From Desulfobulbus propionicus (GTDB lineage Bacteria > Desulfobacterota > Desulfobulbia > Desulfobulbales > Desulfobulbaceae), in NCBI GenBank assembly GCA_002748755.1, contig PDTD01000020.1, positions 1 to 63,366 on the forward strand: a stretch of 63,366 nt of DNA, read 5' to 3'. Below, piece after piece: positions 16,344 through 26,860 of the stretch. The position numbers and the translations under genes were made by a program. The notes under the pieces were generated by a model. It ran no database searches. It saw only the letters and a program-made list of their open reading frames with translations, and was not told where the DNA came from. Numbering within the stretch: the first letter of the stretch is position 1; the number at the start of each line of letters is the position of its first letter.

Positions 16344-16613
16344 CGCGATACCCTCTTTTGTTGATGGTTATCCTTCCTTAGAGCGGAAGAGAGGAACAGC
16401 ATTTATATAAAACTATACGCAATGACCTTGGGCAAAGGCCCCAATTTTCTTGCGAGTAGCATGACGGCCTCTTTGAAGTATGAGGTTAATTGCTTCTGTT
16501 TGGTACCTGTGGCTATGGTGCAGATGAGGCTTTTTGCTCATATTGGCACAAGAAGGTAGGAGAACTCAAATAGTAGGTGACTTACTTTCAGCATACGTAT
16601 ATTTGTTTGTTTG

Positions 16614-17210
16614 TCAAATTAATTTGGAGATGGATTCAATTGATTGGACAGCCTCAGTGACAAGGGACAGGTCGTTCTTGTCAGGGGCAAGGCGACCATC
16701 CGCCAGGTACCCGATCAAACGGTGCCATCGCTTTACGGTGTAAGTAACGGCTTTTCCTAAGGCCGTCTTTGATGGTACCAGCTGTTTTTTCTTCTCAAGC
16801 CAGCTTTTCCAGTGGTCCAATATAGGTTGAGAGTATCCCTGGCGCCGTTGATAAATTTCTTCAGGGGTATGGTCTTCATCGCGGCACCTCTTTTCGATCT
16901 TGTAAAGGTTACTGAAGAAGGCAAGCCCTTTATGCGCACTCCCTGGTTTGGCTTTCTTGCCCTGGGCCTTGATGATATCGGCGAATTTCTTTCTGGGCAT
17001 GGACAATGCACCCGATATGCTGAATGTCTTCGCGGTAATCAAGGAAATCATACCCGGCATATCCATTGGTCTGTACGTATCCCTTGAAATTGCCGAGAAA
17101 ATCGCCCACCACATCACCGCTTCGGGTAGGATGATACTGATACAGAAGAATTTGTCTGTTTTTCTTTTTCCCGCGCTTTCGTTGTTCCCTGGACACATTC
17201 CTGCCCTAGA
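16614..17210 (-). pseudogene. IS66 transposase (TnpC) catalytic-half remnant
   Basis: In frames on the minus strand the sequence reads KFADIIKAQGKKAKPGSAHK, then FFSNLYKIEKRCRDEDHTPE, and near the end IGYLADGRLAPDKN. These match the C-terminal half of IS66 TnpC. Frame changes occur near 17000 and the [10 protein letters not shown] block is broken. It lies beside an IS110 remnant whose downstream end is at about 17226. Confidence 0.7.
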
Positions 17211-17225
17211 GGCAGTAAATTCTCT

Positions 17226-17985
17226 TTACTGCCAAAACGCTCCATGTCCGCCCCTATTTCCATCAGGAGCAGGGCTGCGCTGTGTATTCCAGTGAATCCG
17301 GCCGCTCATTCCACGCGATTCCGGGCCCTGTTTGTACATATCCCATTGAGGTTGATAAGGGGCCATTGCCTCAAAGACGTACTCATCAATATGACGCAGT
17401 TCTTCACTTAAGAAACCCATGTGATGGTGAATCGTAGACAGCAATAAACGATGACGTTCTCCCAGAGGCTCATTAAGAGAATCGAATAATTCTTGAACCT
17501 TCGATTTGAGAGGCCCTCGGGCAAACCAGACAAGTTCTTTCGGTGACTTCCCTTCTATCAGCCCGGGAATCATGGCCTGGGTCGAACTCCCTTGATGTCG
17601 CTGACTACTCCCCCGAGACGAATCCCAGAATCATCAGATGCCTTATGCAGTCTGTTCGTCTCAGCATTGAGTGTATCTTTAACATCTGTTTCCCGGCCAG
17701 GAATTTGTTTAACGTGCCGCGCATTGACCACGAACGTCTATGGGTGGCATTCTCCAGAGATTCATAGATGCTCTTGAAAAAAATTGCGCTACTTGCCATG
17801 ACAACCAGCTCAATATCGATCTTTTTGAGCCAACGACATAGTTGCCGACGGTGTTTGCGAAAAGTTGCAAAACTTCTGGTTTCCTCAGCAACATTACCAT
17901 CCTCCGACAGTAATTGAAGAGTGGCAGCCACTCTCATTTTGTGGATATCCAGCCCTGCACACCTCTTGACGATTGGATTTTTCAT
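17226..17985 (-). pseudogene. IS110-family transposase, frameshifted and C-terminally truncated
   Basis: The gene starts at the ATG at 17985 with MKNPIVKRCAGLDIHKMRVA. The GLDIHK motif holds the first aspartate of the DEDD catalytic set of IS110 transposases. This frame stops at about 17605; the following domain continues in another frame from 17573 (MIPGLIEGKSPKELVWFARG then SKVQELFDSLNEPLGERHRL). The C-terminal Transposase_20 part with the catalytic serine is missing after about 17226. Confidence 0.75.
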
Positions 17986-18359
17986 GATAAACTCCGAAGT
18001 GCTAAATGGGTGTACCAATGGGATGGGACTGGATTTCCGGGTGGCCATCCACCAAAAAGGTGCAGGTCTTTTTACCCTGCGTCCCATGCCTTTGAGCTGT
18101 ATGGCAAAATCGGGGGTACGTGCCGCAAATCCGGGTCCGTTTAGCTCTCAGGCTTGACACCACCATAAGGTATTCGACCATGAAGTCCCACTCCATCTTT
18201 TTGCTGCATGATAGTGTGGGGTATACCTATTATCATGCCCGGGGGTGACCAACTCCTCGGTCATGTGTGTTGAACTCAGTGTTCTCAAATAAGACAAAAA
18301 AGTCCATCAGCCGACGGCCTGGTGGAATGCATACCAATAAAGAAGGACAGGGAACGTAG
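17986..18359. other. Intergenic, IS110 flank and NifX-like gene leader
   Basis: About 375 bases. It includes the 5' flank of the IS110 remnant and the leader of the NifX-like gene. A short stretch near 18282-18305 (CTCAAATAAGACAAAAAAGT) resembles the right part of the dispersed repeat but lacks the diagnostic end. No gene seen. Confidence 0.4.
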
Positions 18360-18725
18360 ATGAATATTGCTTTGACCACAGATGGTTCTACGCTGGACAG
18401 TACGGTTTTTTATGAATTTGCCGGGGCACCTTGGCTACTCATTGTCAATGTCGACACCATGGAGTGTACAGCCATTGCCCACGTTGTTGCTCCAGGCTCA
18501 GATGAGGATATGGCCCGAAAAATCCTGGAATATCGCTGCGAGGCAGTTATGACGGGGAAGTTGACCGAAAAAGCCTTTAATATCCTGGCAGACGAGGGCG
18601 TCACCCGTTATGCTGCCGCAGGTATGGGCGTGCGCAAGGCGCTGGCGGCTATGGATAACAGAGAGCTGAGGTTTATCCGTAATCCTGAAGGCACGGATAG
18701 CTGTCAAGGATGGCATCACCACTGA
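18360..18725 (+). CDS. NifX/NifB-type FeMo-cofactor-binding domain protein
   Basis: A 121-residue single-domain protein of the dinitrogenase iron-molybdenum cofactor biosynthesis family (NifX, NafY, MTH1175-like). It opens MNIALTTDGSTLDSTVFYEF and continues with FAGAPWLLIVNVDTMECTAI; the later block AVMTGKLTEKAFNILADEGV and YAAAGMGVRKAL is the conserved nucleotide-fold-like core. These proteins bind metal clusters and act as carriers or chaperones. Free-standing copies are common in anaerobes without nitrogenase and their role is unknown. The C-terminus ends CQGWHHH, a possible metal-binding tail. GGACAGGGA precedes the ATG. It is intact, though flanked on both sides by transposon remnants. 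Confidence 0.85.
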   Translation: MNIALTTDGSTLDSTVFYEFAGAPWLLIVNVDTMECTAIAHVVAPGSDEDMARKILEYRCEAVMTGKLTEKAFNILADEGVTRYAAAGMGVRKALAAMDNRELRFIRNPEGTDSCQGWHHH

Positions 18726-18830
18726 GTTGTTACCATCGTAAGGGTCTCATAAAGTACTACTCCGTTTTCTCACAGGCATGAGTCGTGATGATTTTTCTCA
18801 TCAACTCACCCTAGCTTATGGAGGTATCCC

Positions 18831-20697
18831 ATGCCGGAGACACCACAAGCTCATGATTCGATCATGAGCAACCCTTGGAACGTTCACATAGAAGCACAGC
18901 GTCAAAGCGGTTTGAGTTGTGCCGGATATTGGCGGCGGCATAATCTCTCGTATCATGCCCTGTCATACTGGATCAAAAAATCAACAAAAAACCTGCCGCC
19001 CACCCAGAATCGCTCAGCGTTAGTCCCGGTTCTATTGCCCTGAGTGTATCTCCCAAGATAACAGACAGGCAGGATTCTGACCTCAGGCTGCGTCTGGCAA
19101 ATGACATCACCGCAGAAGTTGGTACCGACTTCTCCACAAACACACTCTCTGCCCTGTTATCTGCCCTGGGCGTTTATCCATGATATTCCCGCTTCATGCC
19201 ACCAAGGTCTCTATTGCCACCGGTAGCACCGACCTGCAAAAATCAATGAATGGGTTTTCCCTGCTGGTAGTGGATCTGCTGGACGCGATCCTTTGTCAGC
19301 GAACCTGTTGGCCTTTTGCAGTCAGAGTTTTTGACTGTGGCATAAACGGTTGGAAAAAGATCGCTTCCCGTGGCCAGAAAACCAGGCAGAGGTGCTCGCA
19401 ATCTGTGGGCGAAGGCCCTCCTGGCTCTTGAGAAATCGATACGACCACATTACCTGACGACAGCACGCTTGTGAAACAGATACTTGTCGAGAATCAAAGG
19501 AAACACGCTGAGGCTCGTTTTGATCGGAAAACCTCTATCCCGGCATCTTCATGCGCAGTTGTTTGGGCGAAAGAACAAACAATTGTCCCTGGAAAGAACT
19601 GTGACCCTGCTTCCCCAGTTTGACATGCCCGAGACCGCTGCTCCTGAAGAAGAGGTCGAAGTACCATCCCATACCTGCAAAGAGGGTGGCAGGAAGCCCC
19701 GGGTAGAAAAGGTGCATGAGATTGAAGAGGCCGATAAGCTGTGGCTGTGAGCAAACCAGGATCGGAGAGGAAGTCTTTGAGCAGCTTGTAACAGCAGTTC
19801 AAACGGTTGGGCCTTGAGCTTGCCCGTGCACTGATGAGTGGCTGGGCCATGCAGGTAGTCTCTGCCTGTCAGCTGCTGTTAAACCTGCTGCAGGATGAAT
19901 TGGTGGACAGTGATTACATCAATATCGGTGAAACCACGATGCAGGTTGGAAAGAAGCCGGGTCGTGACCCCACTACTTATCCTATATGTGGGTGTTCCGT
20001 CGAGCTGATTCGCACAGACAAGTACTTTTGTATCAGTATCATCCAACCCAAAACGGCGATGTGGTGCGCGATTTCAAGGGATACCTGCAGACTGATGGGT
20101 ATGCAGGGTATGACTTCCTTGATCGCCGCAAAGACATTCATCATATCGGGTGCTTTGTCCATGCCTGGCATTAGTTTGCCCATATCGTCAAGGCCCAGGG
20201 CAAGAAAGCCAAACCTGTGAGTGCACATAAGGGGGTCGCCTTTTTCAGTAAACGTTACAAGATCGAAAAGATGTGCCGTGATGACTCTAAACTGATATTG
20301 GACGACTTGGAAAGTTGGCTTGATAGGAAAAAACAGCAGGTGCCACCAAAGACGGCCTTGGGTAAAGCCGTTACTTACACCTCGAACCTGTCGCCCCGTC
20401 TGATCGGGTATCTGGAGGATGGTCGCCTTGCTCTTGACAATAATGCCGCCAAAACAGTATCCGCCTTTTTGTGATTAAAAGAAAGAACTGGTTGTTTTCT
20501 CAGGTATTCCTGAGGGTGCGCAAGCCTCTGCTTTGCTCTTTAGCCTGATTGAAATGGCAAAGGCCAACAACCTCGAGCCCTACGCCTATCTCCGACATAT
20601 TTTTACCCAACTGCCTACAGTAAATACTTTGGCCGATTCTACTGCGCTGCTACCGTGGAATGTAACCCTTGAGAAAGACTCCTGCAAGGTGTAGGTC
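18831..20697 (+). mobile_element. Degenerate near-full-length IS66 element (tnpA-tnpB-tnpC)
   Basis: Three IS66 genes can be followed in order. tnpA starts at 18831 after GGAGG (WNVHIEAQRQSGLSCAGYWR, then KSTKNLPPTQNRSALVPV) and is frameshifted near 19040. tnpB starts at 19180 (MIFPLHATKVSIATGSTDLQ) and loses frame near 19290. tnpC runs from 19484 to 20694 in at least four frames, with recognisable pieces RKPRVEKVHEIEEADKL, VSAHKGVAFFSKRYKIEKMC and [18 protein letters not shown], and ends [16 protein letters not shown]-like. The outer end GGTCGTTTGGCGCTTAT follows the last stop. Multiple frameshifts mean it is inactive by itself. Confidence 0.8.
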
Positions 20698-20930
20698 GTT
20701 TGGCGCTTATTTACCATCTGACGAGATAGGCCCGTGTATATTGGGTGTGAGCACCAGAATGCTACCAGATACTGCCAAAATCAGACGTGATGCATGAGCC
20801 GCTTGCGGCCATGGCCCGGGTACATGATTTCCGGGAGAAGGTGGGCCTTCTTTGCCTGTTATGGGAGTTGCAGGGCTGCTTATTTGTCGACCATGGCCAC
20901 AGCCTGGTCAGACGGGGAGTTGCCATGGGT

Positions 20931-20969
20931 AAACCGACCCTCAATCCAGCACGGATTGAGGGTCGGTTT
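20931..20969 (-). terminator. Terminator of the RND efflux operon
   Basis: A perfect 17-bp stem, AAACCGACCCTCAATCC paired with GGATTGAGGGTCGGTTT, with a five-base loop. It lies 15 bases beyond the RND gene stop. The U-run is only three bases, so termination may be factor-assisted, but the stem is exceptionally stable. Confidence 0.7.
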
Positions 20970-20984
20970 GCAAAGAGTCCTTAT

Positions 20985-23900
20985 TCAGGGTTCGTTTCTG
21001 GTTCTTGGCTTTTCCAGAAAGATGACAAACGAGAGCAAGGCCGGGATAACAAAGAGGGTGAACAGGGTAGAAAGAGCTAGGCCTCCCAGAAGAATGGACC
21101 CCAGTCCTCGGTAGAGTTCACTCCCGGAACCTGTTGCCATGACAAGTGGAGACATGGCCAGGATACTTGTCGTCGTACTCATGAAGATGGGCCGGATCCT
21201 GGTTCGTACGGCATCTGATATCGCCTCAATCCCTGCCATGCTGTTATAGCGGATATTGTTTAACGACTGATGGACAATCAAGATAGCGTTGTTCACCACT
21301 GTGCCGATGAGGATGATGAACCCCAGCATGCTGAGAATGTCCAGGGGCTGTTGGGTTATGAAGGTATCCACAGCTTGTAGTCCCATAAGTCCACCAGCGG
21401 CAGCCAGAGGCACTGTACAGAGAATGATCAGGGGATAGAGAAAATTTTCAAACAGGGCTGCCATAAGCAGATAGGTAATGACAACGGCCAGTAGCATATT
21501 CCACTGCAATGCTTGTCTGGTTTCGGTCAGTTTGTCGGCGTTACCGCCGACCTTTATTTGTAGATTGGCAAGTTTCCCGGCTTGTTGTAAAGGAGCAATC
21601 ACCTCGTTCTCAATGATGTCCATGGCGTTTTGCAGCGCCAATGTATGGGGCGGGTTAACTTGCAGAGTGATGGTTCGGTTTCTTTCCAGGTGGTTGATTT
21701 GGGGCATGCCCTGGGTGTATACCAACTCGGCCACATCACCTATGCGGATGAGATCGTTGTGCCCGGAAACAAGCGTGGCATTGAGGATGTCTTCTGGAGA
21801 GACAAAAACTGTCTCATCACCTTTGAGCACCAGATTAATCTGTTTGGTGCCTTCCGGGCGATAGTGGTCTATCGTTCGGCCGTCCATGAGGATGTCCACG
21901 TACATGCCCAAGTCTGTTTCGGTGAGTCCGTTGGCCAGGAGTTTCTCTTTGTCCGGGATTATTTTGACTTCCGGATAACTGGTTTCCAGGGTGGGGACTG
22001 GCCTGATTTGGCTGCCAGCGATTTTCTGGGCAGTTATGCCATAGAGGGCGCGGGCTGCGTCAACAATGGCGTTGATGTTTTCGCCGGAAATGTTGATTTC
22101 AACGGTTCTGCCTTTTCCAATCCCTGACTCGAAGATACTCGCCTGGGTGCTGACCCCGAAAATGCCGGGAATGGAGTGCATGATGCGGCGGAACAGGGGC
22201 ATCATCTCTCTGGCCCTGTTTTCGTGGACACTAATGCCTCCGAAGAGGGTTAAACGATCTGCGGCCACGTAAAATATTTGCTTCACCTGGGGTATGCCGT
22301 CCTTGTTGTCCTCATGTATGTACGGAAGGGTCTGGTTGTAAATATATCGCCCCATTTCTTTGTTTTTTTGCACTGAATAGCCAGGAGGTGGGATAATGAT
22401 ATTAAGTAGCAGGTTGCGGTTGCCCCGGGGCAGGTATTCGGCGTTAGGTAGGAGGCTAAAGAAGAGGATCACGGCCAAACCGGTGAAGACACATATGGAG
22501 AGGCTCCTGAAGAACAGGTTTTTCATACACAGGTCGGAAAACTTCATGATCAGGGAAGACAGCGCCGGCCCTATGATTGATTTCTGCCAGCGTCCGGTTT
22601 TTTTCTTGCTCGAGGAGGTACGGTACAGCAGGTTGATTAAGGTAGGGATCACTGTAATGGAAACAACCAGGCTGAGAACAATGGCGGAGGTAATGGCAAT
22701 GGCAATATCGCGAAATAGTTGTCCGGCCTCCTCTTGGATAAAGACCACGGGAAGGAAAACCGCCACCGTGGTGGCCGTGGATGCCAGGACAGCGCCCCAT
22801 ACTTCTTTTGTACCCTCATATGCAGCTGTAAAGGCTGTCTTTCCCTGGGAGCGGTGGCGGTCGATGTTTTCGAGAACAACAATGGAGTTATCCACCAGCA
22901 TGCCCACAGCAAAGGAGATCCCTGCGAGGCTGACCACGTTCAGATTACGATCAGCAAGCCAGAGCATGATAAATGCACCTATGGCGGAAATGGGTATGGC
23001 TACGGCAACCGCAGCAGTGGAACGGGCGCTGCGCAGAAAGAGGAGTAGTACGCCGATGGCAAGCAGTCCACCGACTAAGACATTCTTTTTGACCAGGGAG
23101 ATGGCTGTATTGATATAAGGTCTTTGGTCATATACCCAGTCTATGAACAGGTCCTGGTCAGAAAGTCGCTCCACATTAAGACGGTTGACCTCTTGCTGCA
23201 GTTTGTCGGTCATCTCCAAGACATTGGCTCCTGGCTCCCTTCGTATACCGATAACGATGACCTGCTCGCCGTTATGGAGGACAGAGACCGCTTCCTTGGC
23301 GTGGCCGAGTTTGACCGTTGCCACGTCACTCAGGGAGATACGCCTGATGCCATCAGCAAAGATAATCACAGAGAGCAGATCTTCCGGCCGCTGGAACTGA
23401 CTGATTGTACGTATCCGGTAATTTTTCCGGTCTATGCCCAGGATACCGGCGGAAATATTGCTGTTAGCCTGCCGGATTGCCTTGATTATCTGATTGATGG
23501 AAACTTTAAGCCTGGCCATTTTTTGGGGATCAATGATAATTTCCAACTGGTCTTCGGTGCCACCGAAAACGGCAACGGAACCAACGCCCTCCACCCGTTC
23601 GAGATGTTGACGGATATTGTCCTCAAAATAGGTCCGGTACTGGTTGATGGGGGTTGCGTTGTTAGGTTTGGGCCGGAGCATCATCCAGATAACGGGGGAA
23701 CTTTGGGCTCCTGCAGCCTTTATAATAGGTTTATCAGCCGTATCGGGGTACCTGGAAACTTCGTTGAGTTTGTTGGAAACCCGAAGCAGGGCATCATCCA
23801 GGTCGGTCCCTATCTGAAAGGTGAGGGTGATTTCTCCCATGGCATTGTAGCTGGAGCTTTCCATCTTTGTCAGCCCTCGCAACCCCTTGAGAGTTTCTTC

Positions 23901-24101
23901 CTGTTTCTCAATGATGTCTTTCTCTATTTCATAAGGGGTGGCTCCGCTCCAGTGGGTGCTCACCGTAATTTTGGGGGCCTCAACGTCAGGCGTCAGCTGC
24001 ACAGGCAGACTGTTGAGGCCGATGCAACCGAAAATAAGTACCAGAATAACACCAACAGCGATGCTGACCGGCTTGGTGAGAGCATAACGGATGATATCCA
24101 T
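20985..24101 (-). CDS. RND-family efflux transporter, inner-membrane pump
   Basis: A 1038-residue pump of the AcrB/MexF type, full length for the family. It starts MDIIRYALTKPVSIAVGVIL with the first membrane span. The large periplasmic loops follow; the fourth-span region reads FAVGMLVDNSIVVLENIDRH. The family often has two adjacent aspartates in this span, here one followed by Asn. The family repeat RTRIRPIFMSTTTSILAMSP is near the C-terminus, and the last span ends ALLSFVIFLEKPRTRNEP. It expels drugs, solvents or toxic organics using the proton gradient. The gene starts five bases after the adaptor gene, so the two form an operon. No outer-membrane channel gene accompanies them, so a shared TolC is probably used. 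Confidence 0.92.
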   Translation of the reverse strand: MDIIRYALTKPVSIAVGVILVLIFGCIGLNSLPVQLTPDVEAPKITVSTHWSGATPYEIEKDIIEKQEETLKGLRGLTKMESSSYNAMGEITLTFQIGTDLDDALLRVSNKLNEVSRYPDTADKPIIKAAGAQSSPVIWMMLRPKPNNATPINQYRTYFEDNIRQHLERVEGVGSVAVFGGTEDQLEIIIDPQKMARLKVSINQIIKAIRQANSNISAGILGIDRKNYRIRTISQFQRPEDLLSVIIFADGIRRISLSDVATVKLGHAKEAVSVLHNGEQVIVIGIRREPGANVLEMTDKLQQEVNRLNVERLSDQDLFIDWVYDQRPYINTAISLVKKNVLVGGLLAIGVLLLFLRSARSTAAVAVAIPISAIGAFIMLWLADRNLNVVSLAGISFAVGMLVDNSIVVLENIDRHRSQGKTAFTAAYEGTKEVWGAVLASTATTVAVFLPVVFIQEEAGQLFRDIAIAITSAIVLSLVVSITVIPTLINLLYRTSSSKKKTGRWQKSIIGPALSSLIMKFSDLCMKNLFFRSLSICVFTGLAVILFFSLLPNAEYLPRGNRNLLLNIIIPPPGYSVQKNKEMGRYIYNQTLPYIHEDNKDGIPQVKQIFYVAADRLTLFGGISVHENRAREMMPLFRRIMHSIPGIFGVSTQASIFESGIGKGRTVEINISGENINAIVDAARALYGITAQKIAGSQIRPVPTLETSYPEVKIIPDKEKLLANGLTETDLGMYVDILMDGRTIDHYRPEGTKQINLVLKGDETVFVSPEDILNATLVSGHNDLIRIGDVAELVYTQGMPQINHLERNRTITLQVNPPHTLALQNAMDIIENEVIAPLQQAGKLANLQIKVGGNADKLTETRQALQWNMLLAVVITYLLMAALFENFLYPLIILCTVPLAAAGGLMGLQAVDTFITQQPLDILSMLGFIILIGTVVNNAILIVHQSLNNIRYNSMAGIEAISDAVRTRIRPIFMSTTTSILAMSPLVMATGSGSELYRGLGSILLGGLALSTLFTLFVIPALLSFVIFLEKPRTRNEP

Positions 24102-24106
24102 GGTCG

Positions 24107-25159
24107 TTACTCTTTGTCTGTGGTGACTGGTTGATCGGGGCGTAACCGTTCATTTCCTTCTATGATCACAGGCATTCCCGGAACAAGATATGGGTTATCC
24201 GCAGCAATCTGGTCGCCCAGGTGGGTGACGATATGTACGGGCAGCATGGCCGCCGTACCATCCTTGATGGTGTAGACGAAATTTTTGCCCTGGAATTGTA
24301 TCAGGGCTGCTCTTGGAAGGACAGCCAGTTCCTGCTTGCTGCTTATGGGTAGGCGCACAGAGGCAGTCATGTTTTCGGCTATTCCCTCCTGAGCGGGCAC
24401 TCGGATTTTGATAAAAACGTTTTTGGTCCGTTGGTCTGCGCGGGGATCAATTGTCGCCACGGTTCCAGTCACCTGCCTACTGTATGCGGTAATGGTGATA
24501 TCGACCTCCAGGCCTTCATGGATGAACTGCAGGAGGGTTTCACCCACAGGAACCTTGACAAAGAGGTCCTCGGTGGCCCCGATGGTCATAACCGGGTTGC
24601 CCTGTTGCACCCAGTCACCGACTTCAACATTTTTCTCCAGGATCACCCCGTCAAAGGGTGCAGATATGGTGCTTTTTGTTTTTTGCAGCTCAAGCTTTGC
24701 CAACCTTTGCCGGGCTGCCTGCTTTTCCATACGGGCGTTGTTGAGATTGAACGAAGCATCATCGTAGTTTTTTTGACTCGCTCCCCGGGTTGTGAGCAGA
24801 CTTTTTTGCCGCTGGAAATTTTTTTCAGCCAGATCTGCCTCCAGTTCGCTTTGTTGTATCTTGGTCTGTATAAGCCGGATATCGGCATCAAGCAGGTCGG
24901 TGTTGAGATGGACCAGAGGCTGCCCCTTGCGTACATGCTCACCGATACGTCCTCGGACAGAGGTTGCCAATCCGACAACCTCGCTGGACACCCGGCTGAC
25001 GCGGTCAAAGTACAATATCCCGGTAAATGGTTTGGTTTTCGCCACCTCTTGATGGCGTACAGGGGTCGTCACCACCAGTGCGGGAGGCCGCTTGTCTTGG
25101 GCAAAAGCCTGGTTGAGGACAAAGCAGAGGAACAGGGAAAAGACAGGTAGCATACGCAT
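24107..25159 (-). CDS. RND efflux adaptor (membrane fusion protein)
   Basis: A 350-residue periplasmic adaptor linking the pump to an outer-membrane channel. It has a cleavable-looking signal peptide (MRMLPVFSLFLCFVLNQAFA, then QDKRPP). The lipoyl halves are visible as VVGLATSVRGRIGEHVRKGQ and APFDGVILEKNVEVGDWVQQ, flanking a coiled-coil hairpin of about 75 residues (TKIQQSELEADLAEKNFQRQ to AARQRLAKLELQK). Beta-barrel and membrane-proximal domains follow. It precedes the pump gene by five bases. No lipobox is present, so it is probably held by the pump rather than a lipid. Confidence 0.9.
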   Translation of the reverse strand: MRMLPVFSLFLCFVLNQAFAQDKRPPALVVTTPVRHQEVAKTKPFTGILYFDRVSRVSSEVVGLATSVRGRIGEHVRKGQPLVHLNTDLLDADIRLIQTKIQQSELEADLAEKNFQRQKSLLTTRGASQKNYDDASFNLNNARMEKQAARQRLAKLELQKTKSTISAPFDGVILEKNVEVGDWVQQGNPVMTIGATEDLFVKVPVGETLLQFIHEGLEVDITITAYSRQVTGTVATIDPRADQRTKNVFIKIRVPAQEGIAENMTASVRLPISSKQELAVLPRAALIQFQGKNFVYTIKDGTAAMLPVHIVTHLGDQIAADNPYLVPGMPVIIEGNERLRPDQPVTTDKE

Positions 25160-25912
25160 AAGTCTACCTCGATGGGGTGCTGGAGAAATGAATTCAGGAA
25201 CCAGACCTTCTTACAGCGTTCATCGTGTAGCGGGAACCATTGCCCGCACAAGCCTGCTGCAGGGTACAGTAGTGCCTGTCCAAACCTGGAAGACATTGAT
25301 CAGTCACAGGAAGGGAGTTCTTCGCTATCACTCTGTTCTCTCTCCCATGAGCACGTACAAGAAACCACTGAAAAACGGAATACTCCCCGACAGTATCAGG
25401 AGGGCTATGAGACGGTAAAATAAGACGTTATGATAATACGACCTTGGAAGAATCTCAACTGTTTTTTCAATCAGCCAGGGGGGAGCGTCAACCCGGAATG
25501 TTCATGCATATGGGAGGTCTCCGTTCAGGGCGCCTGATCTCTGAACGACCGTAATGTCCAGCATTCCTTCTCAGTTAAAGCGGTGCTGTATTGTTTCAGT
25601 TGGTTAGAGAAAAGTTGTCCGTGCCGGTGAACCAGTACAGGGGTCCCTGGTAATTCTCAACATAGGTTTTTGTTAGCCTGTCTGTAAACGCTCAAGTGAA
25701 CTGTAAAGTGGTCGTCCTTTGTTTCTTTCTGTTTTTCGCCACCGAACCTGTGGGGTCTTTTTTGCCGACCGTTGCAGCCGAAAGTTGCTCTTTGGACAGC
25801 TCGTCATGATCGTTCCGGTCTATACGACTTTCCGATTAAAAAATACCACCATAAGCCATCTGTTGCCCAGGTTGCGTCAAGCAGCAGCACAATGATGAAA
25901 AATCGGGGTTGA
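25160..25912. other. Large intergenic region, no gene seen
   Basis: About 750 bases between the start of the efflux operon and the end of the ferredoxin-nitroreductase gene. Short frames on both strands lack family signatures. A local regulator for the pump was looked for and not found. The stretch may be decayed coding sequence. Confidence 0.5.
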
Positions 25913-26743
25913 TCAAAATGCCCTAACCTTGTTCATGGATACGGTGTCACGCTGCACGGTTCGGTGGTATCTGACCGCAGGTCTGCCAAAGAGCATAACG
26001 TACCCGAGTAGATGATCCTCTGGTATCCCCAGATGCCTGAGGGTCTCCGGGAGGATAAGGGTAAAGGCCCATTTGGCCAGTCCGTCCCACAGGGTGCCGA
26101 TACCCATGGAGGTCGACATCAGTTCAAAATAGGTCAGGGCAATATCGCAATCTGCCTGGGGAGTAGGGCCGCTTGCAGGGGCGGAAACAAGCAGCATGTG
26201 TGGAGCGTTGCGAAACAGGACATCCTTTCCCTTGTCCCAGGCATGGATAATCTTTTCAAAATATTCCAGTCCTTGGGGTAACCGACCTTGTAGGGCCCGT
26301 TCTCTGATACCTGCAATGGTTTTTTCCCGGACAGAGTTCATCACCTTTGGGTCTTCAATTACGGTGAAGAGACATTGACAATTGTTGACACCGGTGGGGG
26401 CATTACCGGCAATGGTCAGGAGTTTTTGGATGGTTGCCGCCTCCAGTGGGGTGGCGCAATATCTGCGTACGGAGCGTCTGCCACGCAGCAGGGTTTCAAC
26501 CTGTTGAGGAGTGGGGAGGTTATTTTTGAGGACAAGGGAGTTATCCGGATTCAGTCCAAATATGGAGAGGGCACCTGTCGGACAGACCGCCAGACAGTGC
26601 TGACACCCTATGCATTGACCGGCCTTTTCAACTCGGGCAGTCGGTTGTCCGTTAATCATCTGCAGGATGGTATAAGGGCAGTCTTCGACACACATTCCAC
26701 ATCTGATGCATTTTTCAATATCTATGCGCAGATCTAATTTCAT
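25913..26743 (-). CDS. Ferredoxin-nitroreductase fusion protein
   Basis: A 276-residue flavoprotein common in anaerobes. The N-terminal 65 residues hold two 4Fe-4S motifs, CIRCGMCVEDCPY and CIGCQHCLAVCP. The remainder is a nitroreductase-fold FMN domain, starting with the FMN-phosphate-binding RGRRSVRRY and continuing IAGNAPTGVNNCQ and MGIGTLWDGL. Such proteins pass electrons from ferredoxin-type centres to FMN and reduce nitro or other oxidised organic compounds; true substrates are unknown. The minus strand has AGAGAAGAAGA before the ATG at 26743. A 220-bp dispersed repeat starts about 120 bases upstream of it. Confidence 0.88.
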   Translation of the reverse strand: MKLDLRIDIEKCIRCGMCVEDCPYTILQMINGQPTARVEKAGQCIGCQHCLAVCPTGALSIFGLNPDNSLVLKNNLPTPQQVETLLRGRRSVRRYCATPLEAATIQKLLTIAGNAPTGVNNCQCLFTVIEDPKVMNSVREKTIAGIRERALQGRLPQGLEYFEKIIHAWDKGKDVLFRNAPHMLLVSAPASGPTPQADCDIALTYFELMSTSMGIGTLWDGLAKWAFTLILPETLRHLGIPEDHLLGYVMLFGRPAVRYHRTVQRDTVSMNKVRAF

Positions 26744-26860
26744 GGTATCTTCTTCTCTTTAAATCCGTCATGGATGTAGGTTCCAGCAAAGAGTGATTCT
26801 GTTGGCATGGACCTGCTCACTGGGCATTTTGCACTCTGGCTGCATATGTTGGAGGTCTCT

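Noticed and set aside
18282-18320. Another copy of the dispersed repeat
   Set aside because: Only about 20 bases resemble the right part and the diagnostic GAGAAATCCGGG end is missing.
25160-25912. TetR- or MarR-type regulator upstream of the RND pump
   Set aside because: No frame of suitable length or helix-turn-helix signature in either strand.
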